Shown: in pieces, positions 1 through 7,298 of the stretch
Layout of the letters: each line of letters starts with the position of its first letter
Numbering within the stretch: position 1 is the stretch's first letter
Assembly: GCA_903959115.1 (NCBI GenBank)
Contig: CAJBVU010000150.1
Span: 1 to 9,273 of the forward strand
Source of the DNA: an uncultured Bacteroidota bacterium
Lineage (GTDB): Bacteria; Bacteroidota; Bacteroidia; NS11-12g; UBA955
Direction of reading: 5' to 3'
DNA: 9,273 nucleotides
The notes under the pieces: generated by a model
What the model was told of the DNA's origin: nothing
The model's database searches: none
What the model saw: only the letters and a program-made list of their open reading frames with translations
Position numbers and translations under genes: made by a program

Positions 1-511
1 ATGCACCCGATAAATTGATTTCCATGCCTTCTTGACCTAGGATGGATGGTCCCAATAGGAAAACGGCACCAATTAGACCGACCAACACGCCCAAAAATCC
101 ATTTTTTGATAATGCACTTTTATAAAGCAGCGCACCCACAATTAAAGTAAACATTGGGGTGAAAGCGTTCAAAATACCGCTGAGTCCGCTTGGAATCAAC
201 TTTCCCGCAGTACTGAATAAAAAGGCGGGAATGGCATTACCCAAGAGGCCTGTCATGAAGAGGTAGTAATAATCTTTGGGTTGCAATAGCTTCACTTTTT
301 TGCCGGTATTTTCATCCAAAATCATCGATTTTGACCCCCAAGTGTATCGATAAACCCAAGGGGTTAGAAACATCCCTGCGAGGAAAAGTCTGAGTCCGGC
401 GACCTGAATCGGAGTGAAAACGGCCAATCCGCGTTTAATCAACATAAACGAACTACCCCAAATGCATCCCAACAAAATAATCAAGAACAGGGGCAGCCAT
501 TTAAACTTCAT
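1..511 (-). CDS. EamA/DMT-family transporter, N-terminal part (cut by window edge)
   Basis: Reading leftwards from the ATG at 511-509, an open frame of 170 codons runs off the window start without a stop. The protein begins MKFKWLPLFLIILLGCIWGS and is strongly hydrophobic. Probable membrane helices lie near residues 5-24, 33-53, 82-102, 108-130 and 137-156. The early 'GCIWGSSF' and the 'LNAFTPMFTLIVGALLY' segment (114-130) are typical of EamA-domain permeases of the drug/metabolite transporter superfamily. These proteins usually have about 300 residues and ten helices in two repeats, so a little over half is present. They sit in the inner membrane and export small metabolites; the substrate cannot be told from sequence. 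The gene diverges from the peptidase operon and has a perfect TAnnTTTG box only 4 bp before its ATG. Family assignment is firm; function is general. Confidence 0.88.
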   Translation of the reverse strand, partial: MKFKWLPLFLIILLGCIWGSSFMLIKRGLAVFTPIQVAGLRLFLAGMFLTPWVYRYTWGSKSMILDENTGKKVKLLQPKDYYYLFMTGLLGNAIPAFLFSTAGKLIPSGLSGILNAFTPMFTLIVGALLYKSALSKNGFLGVLVGLIGAVFLLGPSILGQEGMEINLSGA

Positions 512-515
512 AAAA

Positions 516-523
516 CAAAGGTA
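516..523 (-). promoter_or_regulatory. Bacteroidota -7 promoter box (TAnnTTTG) of the transporter gene
   Basis: On the minus strand the bases read TACCTTTG, a perfect match to the TAnnTTTG -7 consensus of Bacteroidota primary sigma factor promoters. Only TTTT separates it from the ATG, so transcription would begin at or within a few bases of the start codon, giving a leaderless or nearly leaderless mRNA. I could not find a clear TTG -33 element at the usual spacing of about 17-23 bp, so the call rests on the -7 box and its location. Confidence 0.45.
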
Positions 524-589
524 GGCGAGATAAACTGTGTAAATTTCATTGTGCATCACTTGTGTATTTTCCATTTTGTTGGTTTCTAT

Positions 590-620
590 TTGGAAAGCCA
601 TCGCCGATGGTGGAACTTTG
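590..620 (+). promoter_or_regulatory. Candidate promoter of the peptidase-mbnP-mbnH operon
   Basis: A TTG at 590-592 (-33-like) is followed after 20 bp by GAACTTTG at 613-620, one mismatch from the TAnnTTTG -7 box. The box ends 4 bp before the ATG at 625, so the message would again be almost leaderless. This arrangement mirrors the divergent transporter promoter and supports 625 as the peptidase start. Short degenerate motifs like these arise often by chance, so this is a candidate only. Confidence 0.3.
598..610. repeat. Small inverted repeat CCATCG-C-CGATGG
   Basis: Two perfect 6-bp arms around one central base lie between the candidate -33 and -7 elements of the operon promoter. That is a position where a repressor could bind. 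An inverted repeat of this size is expected by chance once or more in a window this long, so only its location makes it notable. Confidence 0.25.
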
Positions 621-624
621 TAAT

Positions 625-2553
625 ATGCGTCCTTTTTTCATTTGTGTCCTCTTAACGATTTGCATATTCCCTGCCTTTGGTCAGTCCCTGCCCGAAGATT
701 GGATTTGTAAAGAGCACGGTCGCATCGAACATCAACTGCAACGCCGATCCAATTCGGGGGTAAAGCATGGCTATTTAATTGACTATAACCGATGTAAATG
801 GTGGGTAAATCCGCGTCGGAATGCCTATTTAAGGGGTGATGTGATGGCGCATTTTACCATCGTGAACAACACGGATTCGGTGGGATTTGATATCACAGCA
901 AACCTAACTGTCGACGATGTTTACGGAAAGGATGGGTCGTTAAAATATAGAAGGGCGGGCAATTATCTGTATGCATACAAGCCAGGTGGATGGAAAGCGG
1001 GCGAGAGAGATTCCGTGGGTATTCGATACCAAGGCAATCCCACCAATGGGGGGGGATTTGGCTATTTCACGATCGACAATCACATGAAGGGGCCTATCAT
1101 CCATACTTTGAGTGAACCCTATGGTGCGCAATATTGGTGGCCTTGCAAGCAAAGTTTGCACGATAAAATTGATAGTTTGGATGTTTGGGTTTACACTGAT
1201 ACGGGGTTGCTCGCGGCCTCGAATGGGGTTGTGATCAGGGACCAGGTGATTAACGATACCACACATTTGATGGTTTGGAAACATCGTTATCCTATTGCGA
1301 CGTATTTGGTGGCTATAGCGGTGACGAACTATGCCCAGTACACCCAATATGCTCCGTTGGTTGGAAGAGCGAAACCCTTGCCGGTGCTCAATTATGTGTT
1401 TCCGCAGTTTTTAGCCACAGCACAGCAAGAAACCAAGCAGGTCTTGCCTATGATTCGGTTATTCGATAGTTTATTTGGTCGATATCCTTTTGTGGAGGAG
1501 AAGTATGGTCACGCCCAATTTACATGGGGTGGGGGAATGGAGCATCAAACCATGAGTTTCATGGTGAATTTTTCTTTCGATTTGATGGCGCATGAATTGG
1601 CACATCAGTGGTTTGGTGATAAAGTGACGTGCGCTACTTGGCAAGATTTGTGGTTGAATGAGGGATTTGCGACGTATTTAACGGCAGTTACTTTTGAATA
1701 TCTTCGACCCAAATCAGAATGGTTGCAGCGATTGCGTGGCATGCGTGGCGATGTAACAGGTAAAGATGATGGATGTGTTTTTCCTAAGGACACGCTGAAT
1801 GTAGGAAGTCTGTTTAACGGCAGACTAACCTACAACAAAGGTGCTTGGGTTTTGCATATGCTCAGGGATAAAATAGGTGATTCGGCTTTCTTTTTGGGTT
1901 GCAGGATTTATCTTACCGGTACCGGTAGAAGTTACGGATTTGGCACAACAACATCGTTGGAGCAGTGCATGGAACAAGCCAGCGGCCGTAATCTGGATAC
2001 ATTTTTTAAGCAATGGTATTTTGGGGAAGGATTTCCCTATTTAAAGATCAATTGGAAGCAAAAAGGAGATCAACTTACTATCCAATGTGATCAAACGCCT
2101 TCACATAGCAGCGTCCCTTTTTGGCATATCAAGGTGCCGGTTTTGGTCCGAGGAGAAGGGCGGGATTCCTTGATTATTTGGGAACCCAAAACTTTGAGTG
2201 AATCTATAAAAATCCGGATGCCATTTCAAGTTGATACGATGATTTTTGACCCCAATGTTAGAGTGTTGGCCAAAGCCAGCGTGGGGGGTATGAATTTGAA
2301 TAAAGTACAACAGAAGGCATTTGTGATTTTCCCAAATCCTGCCCAGAGTTCATTTCAAATTTTCGCTCGAAATCCATCTGTAATAGATTTTGAGTTGTAT
2401 AATGCCTTGGGACAAAAAATGATGACGGGTGGAACCTCCGGCAGAGCAACAAGCGTATTCATGGTGGACCTAGAGAACATGTCGTCTGGACCTTATTTCC
2501 TTAGAATTAACGATGGTAATTTTGTATATTCGTATAAACTGATAAAACAATGA
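625..2553 (+). CDS. Secreted M1-family zinc metallopeptidase with T9SS sorting domain
   Basis: A 642-residue exported aminopeptidase-like enzyme. The open frame reaches back to a GTG at 562, but I place the start at ATG 625 because the chain then opens directly with a signal peptide (MRPFFICVLLTICIFPAFGQ, cleavage near residue 19). An N-terminal beta domain leads to the thermolysin-like core: substrate motif GGMEH at 303-307, zinc site HELAH at 323-327, third ligand Glu346 exactly 18 residues later, and a likely catalytic Tyr403. A beta domain runs to about 555. Residues 566-642 form a type A sorting domain (FPNP, YNALGQ, GPYFLRI, terminal YKLIKQ), so type IX secretion should carry the enzyme across the outer membrane to the surface or medium. 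The helical C-terminal domain of larger M1 enzymes is absent. First gene of the operon; its stop overlaps the next start. A run of eight G lies at 1048-1055. Substrate preference is unknown. Confidence 0.93.
   Translation: MRPFFICVLLTICIFPAFGQSLPEDWICKEHGRIEHQLQRRSNSGVKHGYLIDYNRCKWWVNPRRNAYLRGDVMAHFTIVNNTDSVGFDITANLTVDDVYGKDGSLKYRRAGNYLYAYKPGGWKAGERDSVGIRYQGNPTNGGGFGYFTIDNHMKGPIIHTLSEPYGAQYWWPCKQSLHDKIDSLDVWVYTDTGLLAASNGVVIRDQVINDTTHLMVWKHRYPIATYLVAIAVTNYAQYTQYAPLVGRAKPLPVLNYVFPQFLATAQQETKQVLPMIRLFDSLFGRYPFVEEKYGHAQFTWGGGMEHQTMSFMVNFSFDLMAHELAHQWFGDKVTCATWQDLWLNEGFATYLTAVTFEYLRPKSEWLQRLRGMRGDVTGKDDGCVFPKDTLNVGSLFNGRLTYNKGAWVLHMLRDKIGDSAFFLGCRIYLTGTGRSYGFGTTTSLEQCMEQASGRNLDTFFKQWYFGEGFPYLKINWKQKGDQLTIQCDQTPSHSSVPFWHIKVPVLVRGEGRDSLIIWEPKTLSESIKIRMPFQVDTMIFDPNVRVLAKASVGGMNLNKVQQKAFVIFPNPAQSSFQIFARNPSVIDFELYNALGQKMMTGGTSGRATSVFMVDLENMSSGPYFLRINDGNFVYSYKLIKQ
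1048..1055 (+). repeat. G8 homopolymer inside the peptidase gene
   Basis: Eight consecutive G encode Gly-Gly-Gly in a loop of the N-terminal domain of the M1 peptidase. The frame is intact in this sequence. Tracts of this length can slip during replication, which would switch the gene off about 140 codons into the protein. It is also a typical site for sequencing errors. Confidence 0.9.
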
Positions 2554-3365
2554 TGGTGAAATTAAATAAATGGTTTTTGGGCATTATCGCGGTTTCGATT
2601 ATTATGGTCATTGGTATTCAGTCTTGTGGTGAAAAACCGATCGACCCGCCGCCGGCTCCTATTAAAACAGGGGTACAATTGAACTTTGCCGCTTTGTGGG
2701 ACGGTCAGCCACTCACTTTTTTGTCGGGGTATGTCAAAAATACCGCCACTCAACCGGAATACATACAATTCCTCAATTTTGGAATGATCATCTCCAAACT
2801 ATCTTTGGTAAAAGAAGACGGAACCGAGTTGTTGTTGGGGGATGGTTATCAGTGGATTGATTTTAAGAAGGGTCGCACTCAATTTGATTACGAAGTACCT
2901 CAAGGTTCATACAAGGCCGTGAAGTTTACATTCGGTTTAGATTCTGCGGTGAACCATGGAGATCCAAATCAATGGGGACCTGAGCATCCATTAAATGGTA
3001 ATTTAACGGGTATGCATTGGGGTTGGGCCGGAGGATATATCTTCCAAGCCATCGACGGTAACTATAAAGATAGTCTAACGGCTATATTTAACAAAGGGAT
3101 GAGTTTTCATGCCGCCACGGATGTGATGAAACGTGAATTCATCGTTCCCGTTGGTGCTATTGGTGGTAACACGGGCTTGATTAACGTTACTGCGATCAAT
3201 TTGACAAAAGTCGTTTTCAATTATCATGTCAATAAGTTGTTTCAAGGCGTGGAATTAAAAAAAGGTGCAGTTTCTCATTCTGAAGGCACTAAAGAGGCAG
3301 CTTTAATGGCTCGTTTGTTGTCAAATATTACAGATTTTAAAGCGTTTGAAGTACCCACTCCATAA
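2550..3365 (+). CDS. mbnP: MbnP-family lipoprotein (putative copper-binding partner of MbnH)
   Basis: A 271-residue lipoprotein. A hydrophobic N-terminus ends in lipobox IQSC with Cys26 as the lipidated residue. A Pro-rich linker (about 30-40) precedes one beta-rich domain. MbnP-family hallmarks are GMHWGWAGGYIF at 154-165, with Trp157 and Trp159 in a WxW pattern, SFH around His187, and a C-terminal VSHSEGTKEAALMARLLSN segment (241-259). In the methanobactin system, MbnP binds copper after its di-heme partner MbnH oxidises one of its tryptophans to kynurenine. The WxW motif is the likeliest site here, but that is inference. His136, 146, 156, 187, 226 and 243 are candidate ligands. The ATG at 2550 overlaps the upstream TGA (ATGA), with a second ATG at 2553, so translation is probably coupled. 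The gene for the likely partner follows after 5 bp. No acidic export signal follows the Cys, so a periplasm-facing anchor is more likely than a surface one. Family firm, metal and modification unproven. Confidence 0.85.
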   Translation: MMVKLNKWFLGIIAVSIIMVIGIQSCGEKPIDPPPAPIKTGVQLNFAALWDGQPLTFLSGYVKNTATQPEYIQFLNFGMIISKLSLVKEDGTELLLGDGYQWIDFKKGRTQFDYEVPQGSYKAVKFTFGLDSAVNHGDPNQWGPEHPLNGNLTGMHWGWAGGYIFQAIDGNYKDSLTAIFNKGMSFHAATDVMKREFIVPVGAIGGNTGLINVTAINLTKVVFNYHVNKLFQGVELKKGAVSHSEGTKEAALMARLLSNITDFKAFEVPTP

Positions 3366-3370
3366 GTGTA

Positions 3371-4498
3371 ATGAAAAATAGAATTTGGCTTGGACTCGCT
3401 TTGGTATTGGTTTTTTCTGCTTGTAGAAAAGATCCCAAAGATCCGTTGGTCAATCAAGGGGGAACAAAATATGTCCCTACGGCCATTGATCCCACTTCTA
3501 TTTTCCCAGTCAGTAAATTTGGTCTTCCCAATCTGCCATCTGACAACCCTTTCACTGAAGAAGGTATTTTCTTGGGTCGGATGTTGTTTTACGATCCGAT
3601 TTTGTCGTTTGATAGTTCGGTGAGCTGCGGAAATTGCCATCGACAACAAAATGCATTTGCGGATCCAGTGAGTTTTAGCAATGGTATTTATGGTCTAAAA
3701 ACGGGGCGTAATTCATCGAGTCTTATTAACTTAGCCTATAGTAAGAAGTTTTTTTGGGATGCACGCCAAACTACCCTAAGGGATTTGGTTTTTGAGCCCA
3801 TTCAGGCCCATAATGAGATGGCCATGACCTTGCCCTTGCTAACAAAGCGATTGGGAAAGGCGAAGCGTTATATTGAGTATTTCGACAAAGCTTTTGGCAG
3901 CGAACCCAATGTATTCGACATGTCAAAGGCACTAGAGCAGTTTCTACTGTCGATTGTGAGTCAAAACAGCTTATTCAATAAATTCTTTCCGGGCCGTTTC
4001 TCATTGCTAAACGATGAGGAAAAGCGGGGTGCTCTACTATTCAATGGATTGGTAAATTTTGATGTCTCTACAGGCTTAACAACCGGCGCCGATTGTTTCC
4101 ACTGTCATGGCGGGGCGCTGGCCCAACAGAACAACCCAGATATGGGAGGAATCGCCAACAATGGTTTGGATGGAAGTTTCAGTGATAAGGGTTATGGTGC
4201 AATCACAAATAATCCAATGGATAGAGGATTGTTCAAGACACCTACGCTATTAAATATTTCTTTGACCGGGCCTTATATGCACGACGGTAGGTTTGCGACG
4301 TTGGACCAGGTGATAGATCATTACAGCGATAAAATAAACTTTCAATCGCCCACAATTAGTCCGATGATAACGGCGCACAACAACCAACAATTGCTACTTT
4401 CTAAGCAGCAGAAAGCCGATTTGAAGGCATACTTATTAACGATGACCGATACCGAATTTATCAAGAATCCGGCCTATTCGAATCCATTCAAAAAATAA
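3371..4498 (+). CDS. mbnH: Di-heme cytochrome c peroxidase family lipoprotein (MauG/MbnH-like)
   Basis: A 375-residue exported enzyme with a lipobox (VFSAC, Cys18). Two c-type heme sites are visible: CGNCH at 86-90 and CFHCH at 242-246. Trp129 in FFWDAR matches the tryptophan that links the two hemes electronically in bacterial di-heme peroxidases and MauG. After the family motif PYMHDGRFATLDQVIDHY (301-318), the residue where classical peroxidases place a Met heme ligand appears to be Tyr318, as in MauG (Tyr294). That favours a MauG/MbnH-type enzyme, which uses peroxide to oxidise a protein substrate, over a plain peroxide scavenger. The obvious substrate is the MbnP lipoprotein encoded 5 bp upstream. 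Length fits single-unit members of the family. The hemes are attached in the periplasm, where both lipoproteins would sit. Family is very secure; the MbnH role rests on neighbourhood and the Tyr alignment done by eye. A cytochrome c peroxidase is the alternative. Confidence 0.88.
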   Translation: MKNRIWLGLALVLVFSACRKDPKDPLVNQGGTKYVPTAIDPTSIFPVSKFGLPNLPSDNPFTEEGIFLGRMLFYDPILSFDSSVSCGNCHRQQNAFADPVSFSNGIYGLKTGRNSSSLINLAYSKKFFWDARQTTLRDLVFEPIQAHNEMAMTLPLLTKRLGKAKRYIEYFDKAFGSEPNVFDMSKALEQFLLSIVSQNSLFNKFFPGRFSLLNDEEKRGALLFNGLVNFDVSTGLTTGADCFHCHGGALAQQNNPDMGGIANNGLDGSFSDKGYGAITNNPMDRGLFKTPTLLNISLTGPYMHDGRFATLDQVIDHYSDKINFQSPTISPMITAHNNQQLLLSKQQKADLKAYLLTMTDTEFIKNPAYSNPFKK

Positions 4499-4570
4499 AT
4501 AGCATTTATCGTTACTCCCATTTCTTCAATGGAAAGTTCAACAGAATTCCTAAAGGGGGATAATTAGAAA

Positions 4571-7258
4571 TTAATAAGCAAGTACGGGGCTGAGCCAGCG
4601 TTCCGCGGTTTCCAAATCCATCCCTTTGCTCTCTGCGTATAACACCACTTGGTCTTTGTTAATTTTACCCAGTCCGAAGTATTTACTTTGGGGGTGGGCA
4701 AAATACCAGCCGCTGACGGAGGCAGCGGGTAGCATGGCCATCGATTCGGTTAAGATGATGCCTGCAGATTCTGGTGCGCCAAGTAGGTTAAATAACGTAG
4801 ATTTTTCTGTGTGGTCTGGACAGGCGGGGTAGCCGGGCGCAGGCCGGATGCCCTGGTATTTTTCGCGGATGAGGTCTTCGTTGCTCAACTGGGCCTCATC
4901 GGTGTAACCCCAGAATTGAGTTCTTACTTTTTGATGCAATACCTCTGCAAAACTCTCAGCCAAACGGTCTGCTAGGGCTTTGGCCATGATCGATTGATAA
5001 TCGTCGTACTGGGCCTCAAAAGCAGCCACAATGGGCTCTAAACCGATTCCAGTTGTTACTGCGAATCCTCCAAAGTAATCCACTTGATCATCGGCGATAA
5101 AATCTACCAGAGAATAGTTTGGCAAGCCGCCGGCCATTTTACGTTGTTGACGCAAGAAGTGGAAGGTTTCCAATGCCTCTGATCCATCCATATCATTCTT
5201 TGCTTCCTCTGCGGAATGATATACTGCCACATCTTCACCAAATTTCTTGGCAGGTAAAATATACCAAACGCCTTTGGCGCTTAATTTTTGGTTATCAACC
5301 AAATCGTGTAGCATCGTTTTGGCATCGTGAAGCAATTTCTTGGCTTCAGATCCTACGATTTCGTCTTCTAAGATTGCGGGGTATTGACCGGCCAATTCCC
5401 ATGTTTGGAAGAAAGGTGTCCAGTCGATGGTATCAACGAGTTCAGATAAGGGAACTTCAATGGCGTGGATGCCTATTTGTTTGGGTTCTACCACAACACC
5501 ATCGTGTTTCCAACGATTGGCGATGGCATCTTCAATGGTTATTAAATCTTTGGTTGACTGTCGTTTGGCGTGATTTTCAGCCAAGGCTACATATTCGTCT
5601 TTGATTTTTTTGGCGAAATCGGCTTTGGTTTCATCGCCCAACAAACTTCCAGCAACGGGTACTGAACGCGACGCATCCAAAACATGGACAATTGGATGTG
5701 CGTAGACCGGTGAAATTTTCACGGCTGTGTGAATTCTAGAGGTTGTGGCACCACCAATCAACAACGGGGTTGTCATTCCGCGCCTTGTCATCTCTTTGGC
5801 CACATGCACCATTTCATCCAAACTGGGCGTAATCAAACCAGAAAGTCCAATGATATCTGCACCCCAAGCTTGGGCCTCATCCAATATTTTATCGGCGGGA
5901 ACCATCACACCGATGTCTTTAATTTCGTAATTATTACAAGCCAAAACTACCCCTACGATGTTTTTACCGATATCGTGTACATCCCCTTTTACGGTGGCCA
6001 TCAAGATTTTACCTTGGGGTTTTGCATTGGGGTTGAGGGCTTTTTGGGCTTCTAAATAGGGCTGTAGGTAGGCCACGGATTTTTTCATAACCCTTGCACT
6101 TTTCACAACCTGTGGAAGGAACATTTTTCCGGCGCCAAATAAATCACCCACGTGGTTCATGCCATCCATCAAAGGTCCTTCAATTACGTGCAGGGCTTCT
6201 TTGTATTTCTGAAATGCTTCTTCTGTGTCTTCGTCGATGAATTCGGTAATCCCTTTGATCAAACTATGACTCAATCGCTCTTCCACACTGGTTAAACGCC
6301 AAGCTTGAGTTTCCTCAACTTTCTCTTCCTTTTTGCCTTTGAACTGATCGGCCAATGTCACCAATCGTTCGGTAGCATCGTCTCTGCGATTCATCAAAAC
6401 ATCCTCAACGTGTTCGAGAAGGTCTTTTGGAATTTCATCGTATACTTCCACCATTCCAGCATTCACAATTCCCATATCAAGGCCGGCTTTGATGGCGTGA
6501 TACAAAAATGCTGAGTGCATTGCTTCTCTCACACGGTCGTTCCCGCGGAAAGAGAAACTGATATTGGAAACACCTCCAGATACTTTGGCTCCCGGAAGGT
6601 TTTGTTTAATCCAACGGGTGGCATTGATAAAGTCTACTGCATAATTGTTGTGTTCATCAATTCCCGTTGCAACGGTTAAAATATTGGGATCAAAGATGAT
6701 GTCGTTTACTGGGAATCCGATGCTTTTTAAGACATCGTAGCTGCGTTTACAAACATCGATTTTGCGCTGAAAGCTATCGGCCTGACCGGTTTCATCGAAG
6801 GCCATTACTACCACTGCGGCGCCATAGCGATGTACCAATTTGGCTTTTTGAATGAAGGCTTCTTCTCCGTCTTTGAGTGAAATTGAATTCACGATGCCTT
6901 TTCCTTGGAGACATTTCAAACCGGCTTCAATGACTTCCCATTTGCTGGAGTCGATCATCAAGGGAACGCGCGAAATATCTGGTTCAGCGGCAATTAAATT
7001 CAGGAATGTTACCATAGCTTCTTTGCCATCGAGCATCCCTTCATCCATGTTGACATCTATGACTTGGGCGCCGTTTTCAACCTGCTGTCTAGCCACGTCC
7101 AAACCGCGGTTGTAATCTCCGGCTAGGATCATTTTTGCGAACTGACGGCTTCCGGTGACATTGGTACGTTCACCGATGTTTACGAAGTTGGTTTCACTTG
7201 TGAGTGTGAACGGCTCAAGGCCAGAGAGTCTGAATAAAGAAGGAAAGTTGGTATTCAC
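4571..7258 (-). CDS. metH: Methionine synthase MetH, folate/cobalamin/activation part (split MetH)
   Basis: Cobalamin-dependent methionine synthase lacking the N-terminal homocysteine-binding domain (a full MetH has about 1,200 residues; here about 895). Domains in order, numbered from the GTG at 7258: pterin-binding barrel (FVNIGERTNVTGS at 25-37, then DVNMDEGMLDG), cobalamin cap (GDLFGAGKMFLPQVVKSARV, about 371-390), B12 domain with DVHDIGKN at 426-433 (His428 is the lower cobalt ligand) and GGATTS near 502-507, and the AdoMet reactivation domain with RPAPGYPACPDH at 805-816. It moves the methyl group of methyl-tetrahydrofolate to cobalamin; homocysteine methylation needs a separate homocysteine-domain protein, not seen here. 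The start is uncertain: no in-frame ATG precedes the conserved core. GTG 7258 begins 9 residues before SGLEPF, close to split-MetH relatives as I remember them; TTG 7309 would add 17 unlike residues. It lies downstream of the E1 gene on the same strand, perhaps co-transcribed. Confidence 0.93.
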   Translation of the reverse strand: MNTNFPSLFRLSGLEPFTLTSETNFVNIGERTNVTGSRQFAKMILAGDYNRGLDVARQQVENGAQVIDVNMDEGMLDGKEAMVTFLNLIAAEPDISRVPLMIDSSKWEVIEAGLKCLQGKGIVNSISLKDGEEAFIQKAKLVHRYGAAVVVMAFDETGQADSFQRKIDVCKRSYDVLKSIGFPVNDIIFDPNILTVATGIDEHNNYAVDFINATRWIKQNLPGAKVSGGVSNISFSFRGNDRVREAMHSAFLYHAIKAGLDMGIVNAGMVEVYDEIPKDLLEHVEDVLMNRRDDATERLVTLADQFKGKKEEKVEETQAWRLTSVEERLSHSLIKGITEFIDEDTEEAFQKYKEALHVIEGPLMDGMNHVGDLFGAGKMFLPQVVKSARVMKKSVAYLQPYLEAQKALNPNAKPQGKILMATVKGDVHDIGKNIVGVVLACNNYEIKDIGVMVPADKILDEAQAWGADIIGLSGLITPSLDEMVHVAKEMTRRGMTTPLLIGGATTSRIHTAVKISPVYAHPIVHVLDASRSVPVAGSLLGDETKADFAKKIKDEYVALAENHAKRQSTKDLITIEDAIANRWKHDGVVVEPKQIGIHAIEVPLSELVDTIDWTPFFQTWELAGQYPAILEDEIVGSEAKKLLHDAKTMLHDLVDNQKLSAKGVWYILPAKKFGEDVAVYHSAEEAKNDMDGSEALETFHFLRQQRKMAGGLPNYSLVDFIADDQVDYFGGFAVTTGIGLEPIVAAFEAQYDDYQSIMAKALADRLAESFAEVLHQKVRTQFWGYTDEAQLSNEDLIREKYQGIRPAPGYPACPDHTEKSTLFNLLGAPESAGIILTESMAMLPAASVSGWYFAHPQSKYFGLGKINKDQVVLYAESKGMDLETAERWLSPVLAY

Positions 7259-7265
7259 TGTCCAG

Positions 7266-7298
7266 CAAATTTCGTTAAAAACTATGGAACTGCTACAA
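7266..7298 (-). promoter_or_regulatory. Weak candidate promoter before metH
   Basis: On the minus strand, TTG (7298-7296) is followed after 22 bp by GAAATTTG (7273-7266), one mismatch from the TAnnTTTG -7 box. It ends 7 bp before the GTG at 7258. If real, metH has its own promoter inside the gap after the E1 gene, and the GTG rather than the TTG at 7309 is the start. The match is imperfect and could be chance. I see no cobalamin riboswitch: the 85-bp gap is too short to hold one. Confidence 0.2.

Noticed and set aside
562..624. Upstream GTG/ATG starts (562 or 607) for the M1 peptidase
   Set aside because: They would place up to 21 residues before the signal peptide; starting at 625 puts the signal peptide at the N-terminus and fits the candidate promoter.
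940..1347. 135-residue minus-strand open frame opposite the peptidase
   Set aside because: It shadows conserved M1 coding sequence on the other strand, with no promoter or protein-like features of its own.
1914..1927. Perfect 14-bp palindrome TACCGGTACCGGTA in the peptidase gene
   Set aside because: It is explained by two tandem ACCGGT units coding Leu-Thr-Gly-Thr-Gly, and a palindrome of this length is expected roughly once by chance in a window this size.
4499..4570. Possible bidirectional terminator in the convergent gap (ATAAAT-AGC-ATTTAT; CCATT-TCTTC-AATGG)
   Set aside because: The stems are only 5-6 bp, one is all A/T, and neither is followed by a T-run. A terminator is expected here but I cannot point to one.
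5119..5604. 161-residue plus-strand open frame opposite metH
   Set aside because: It is antisense to a fully conserved metH coding stretch and its translation shows no recognisable domain.
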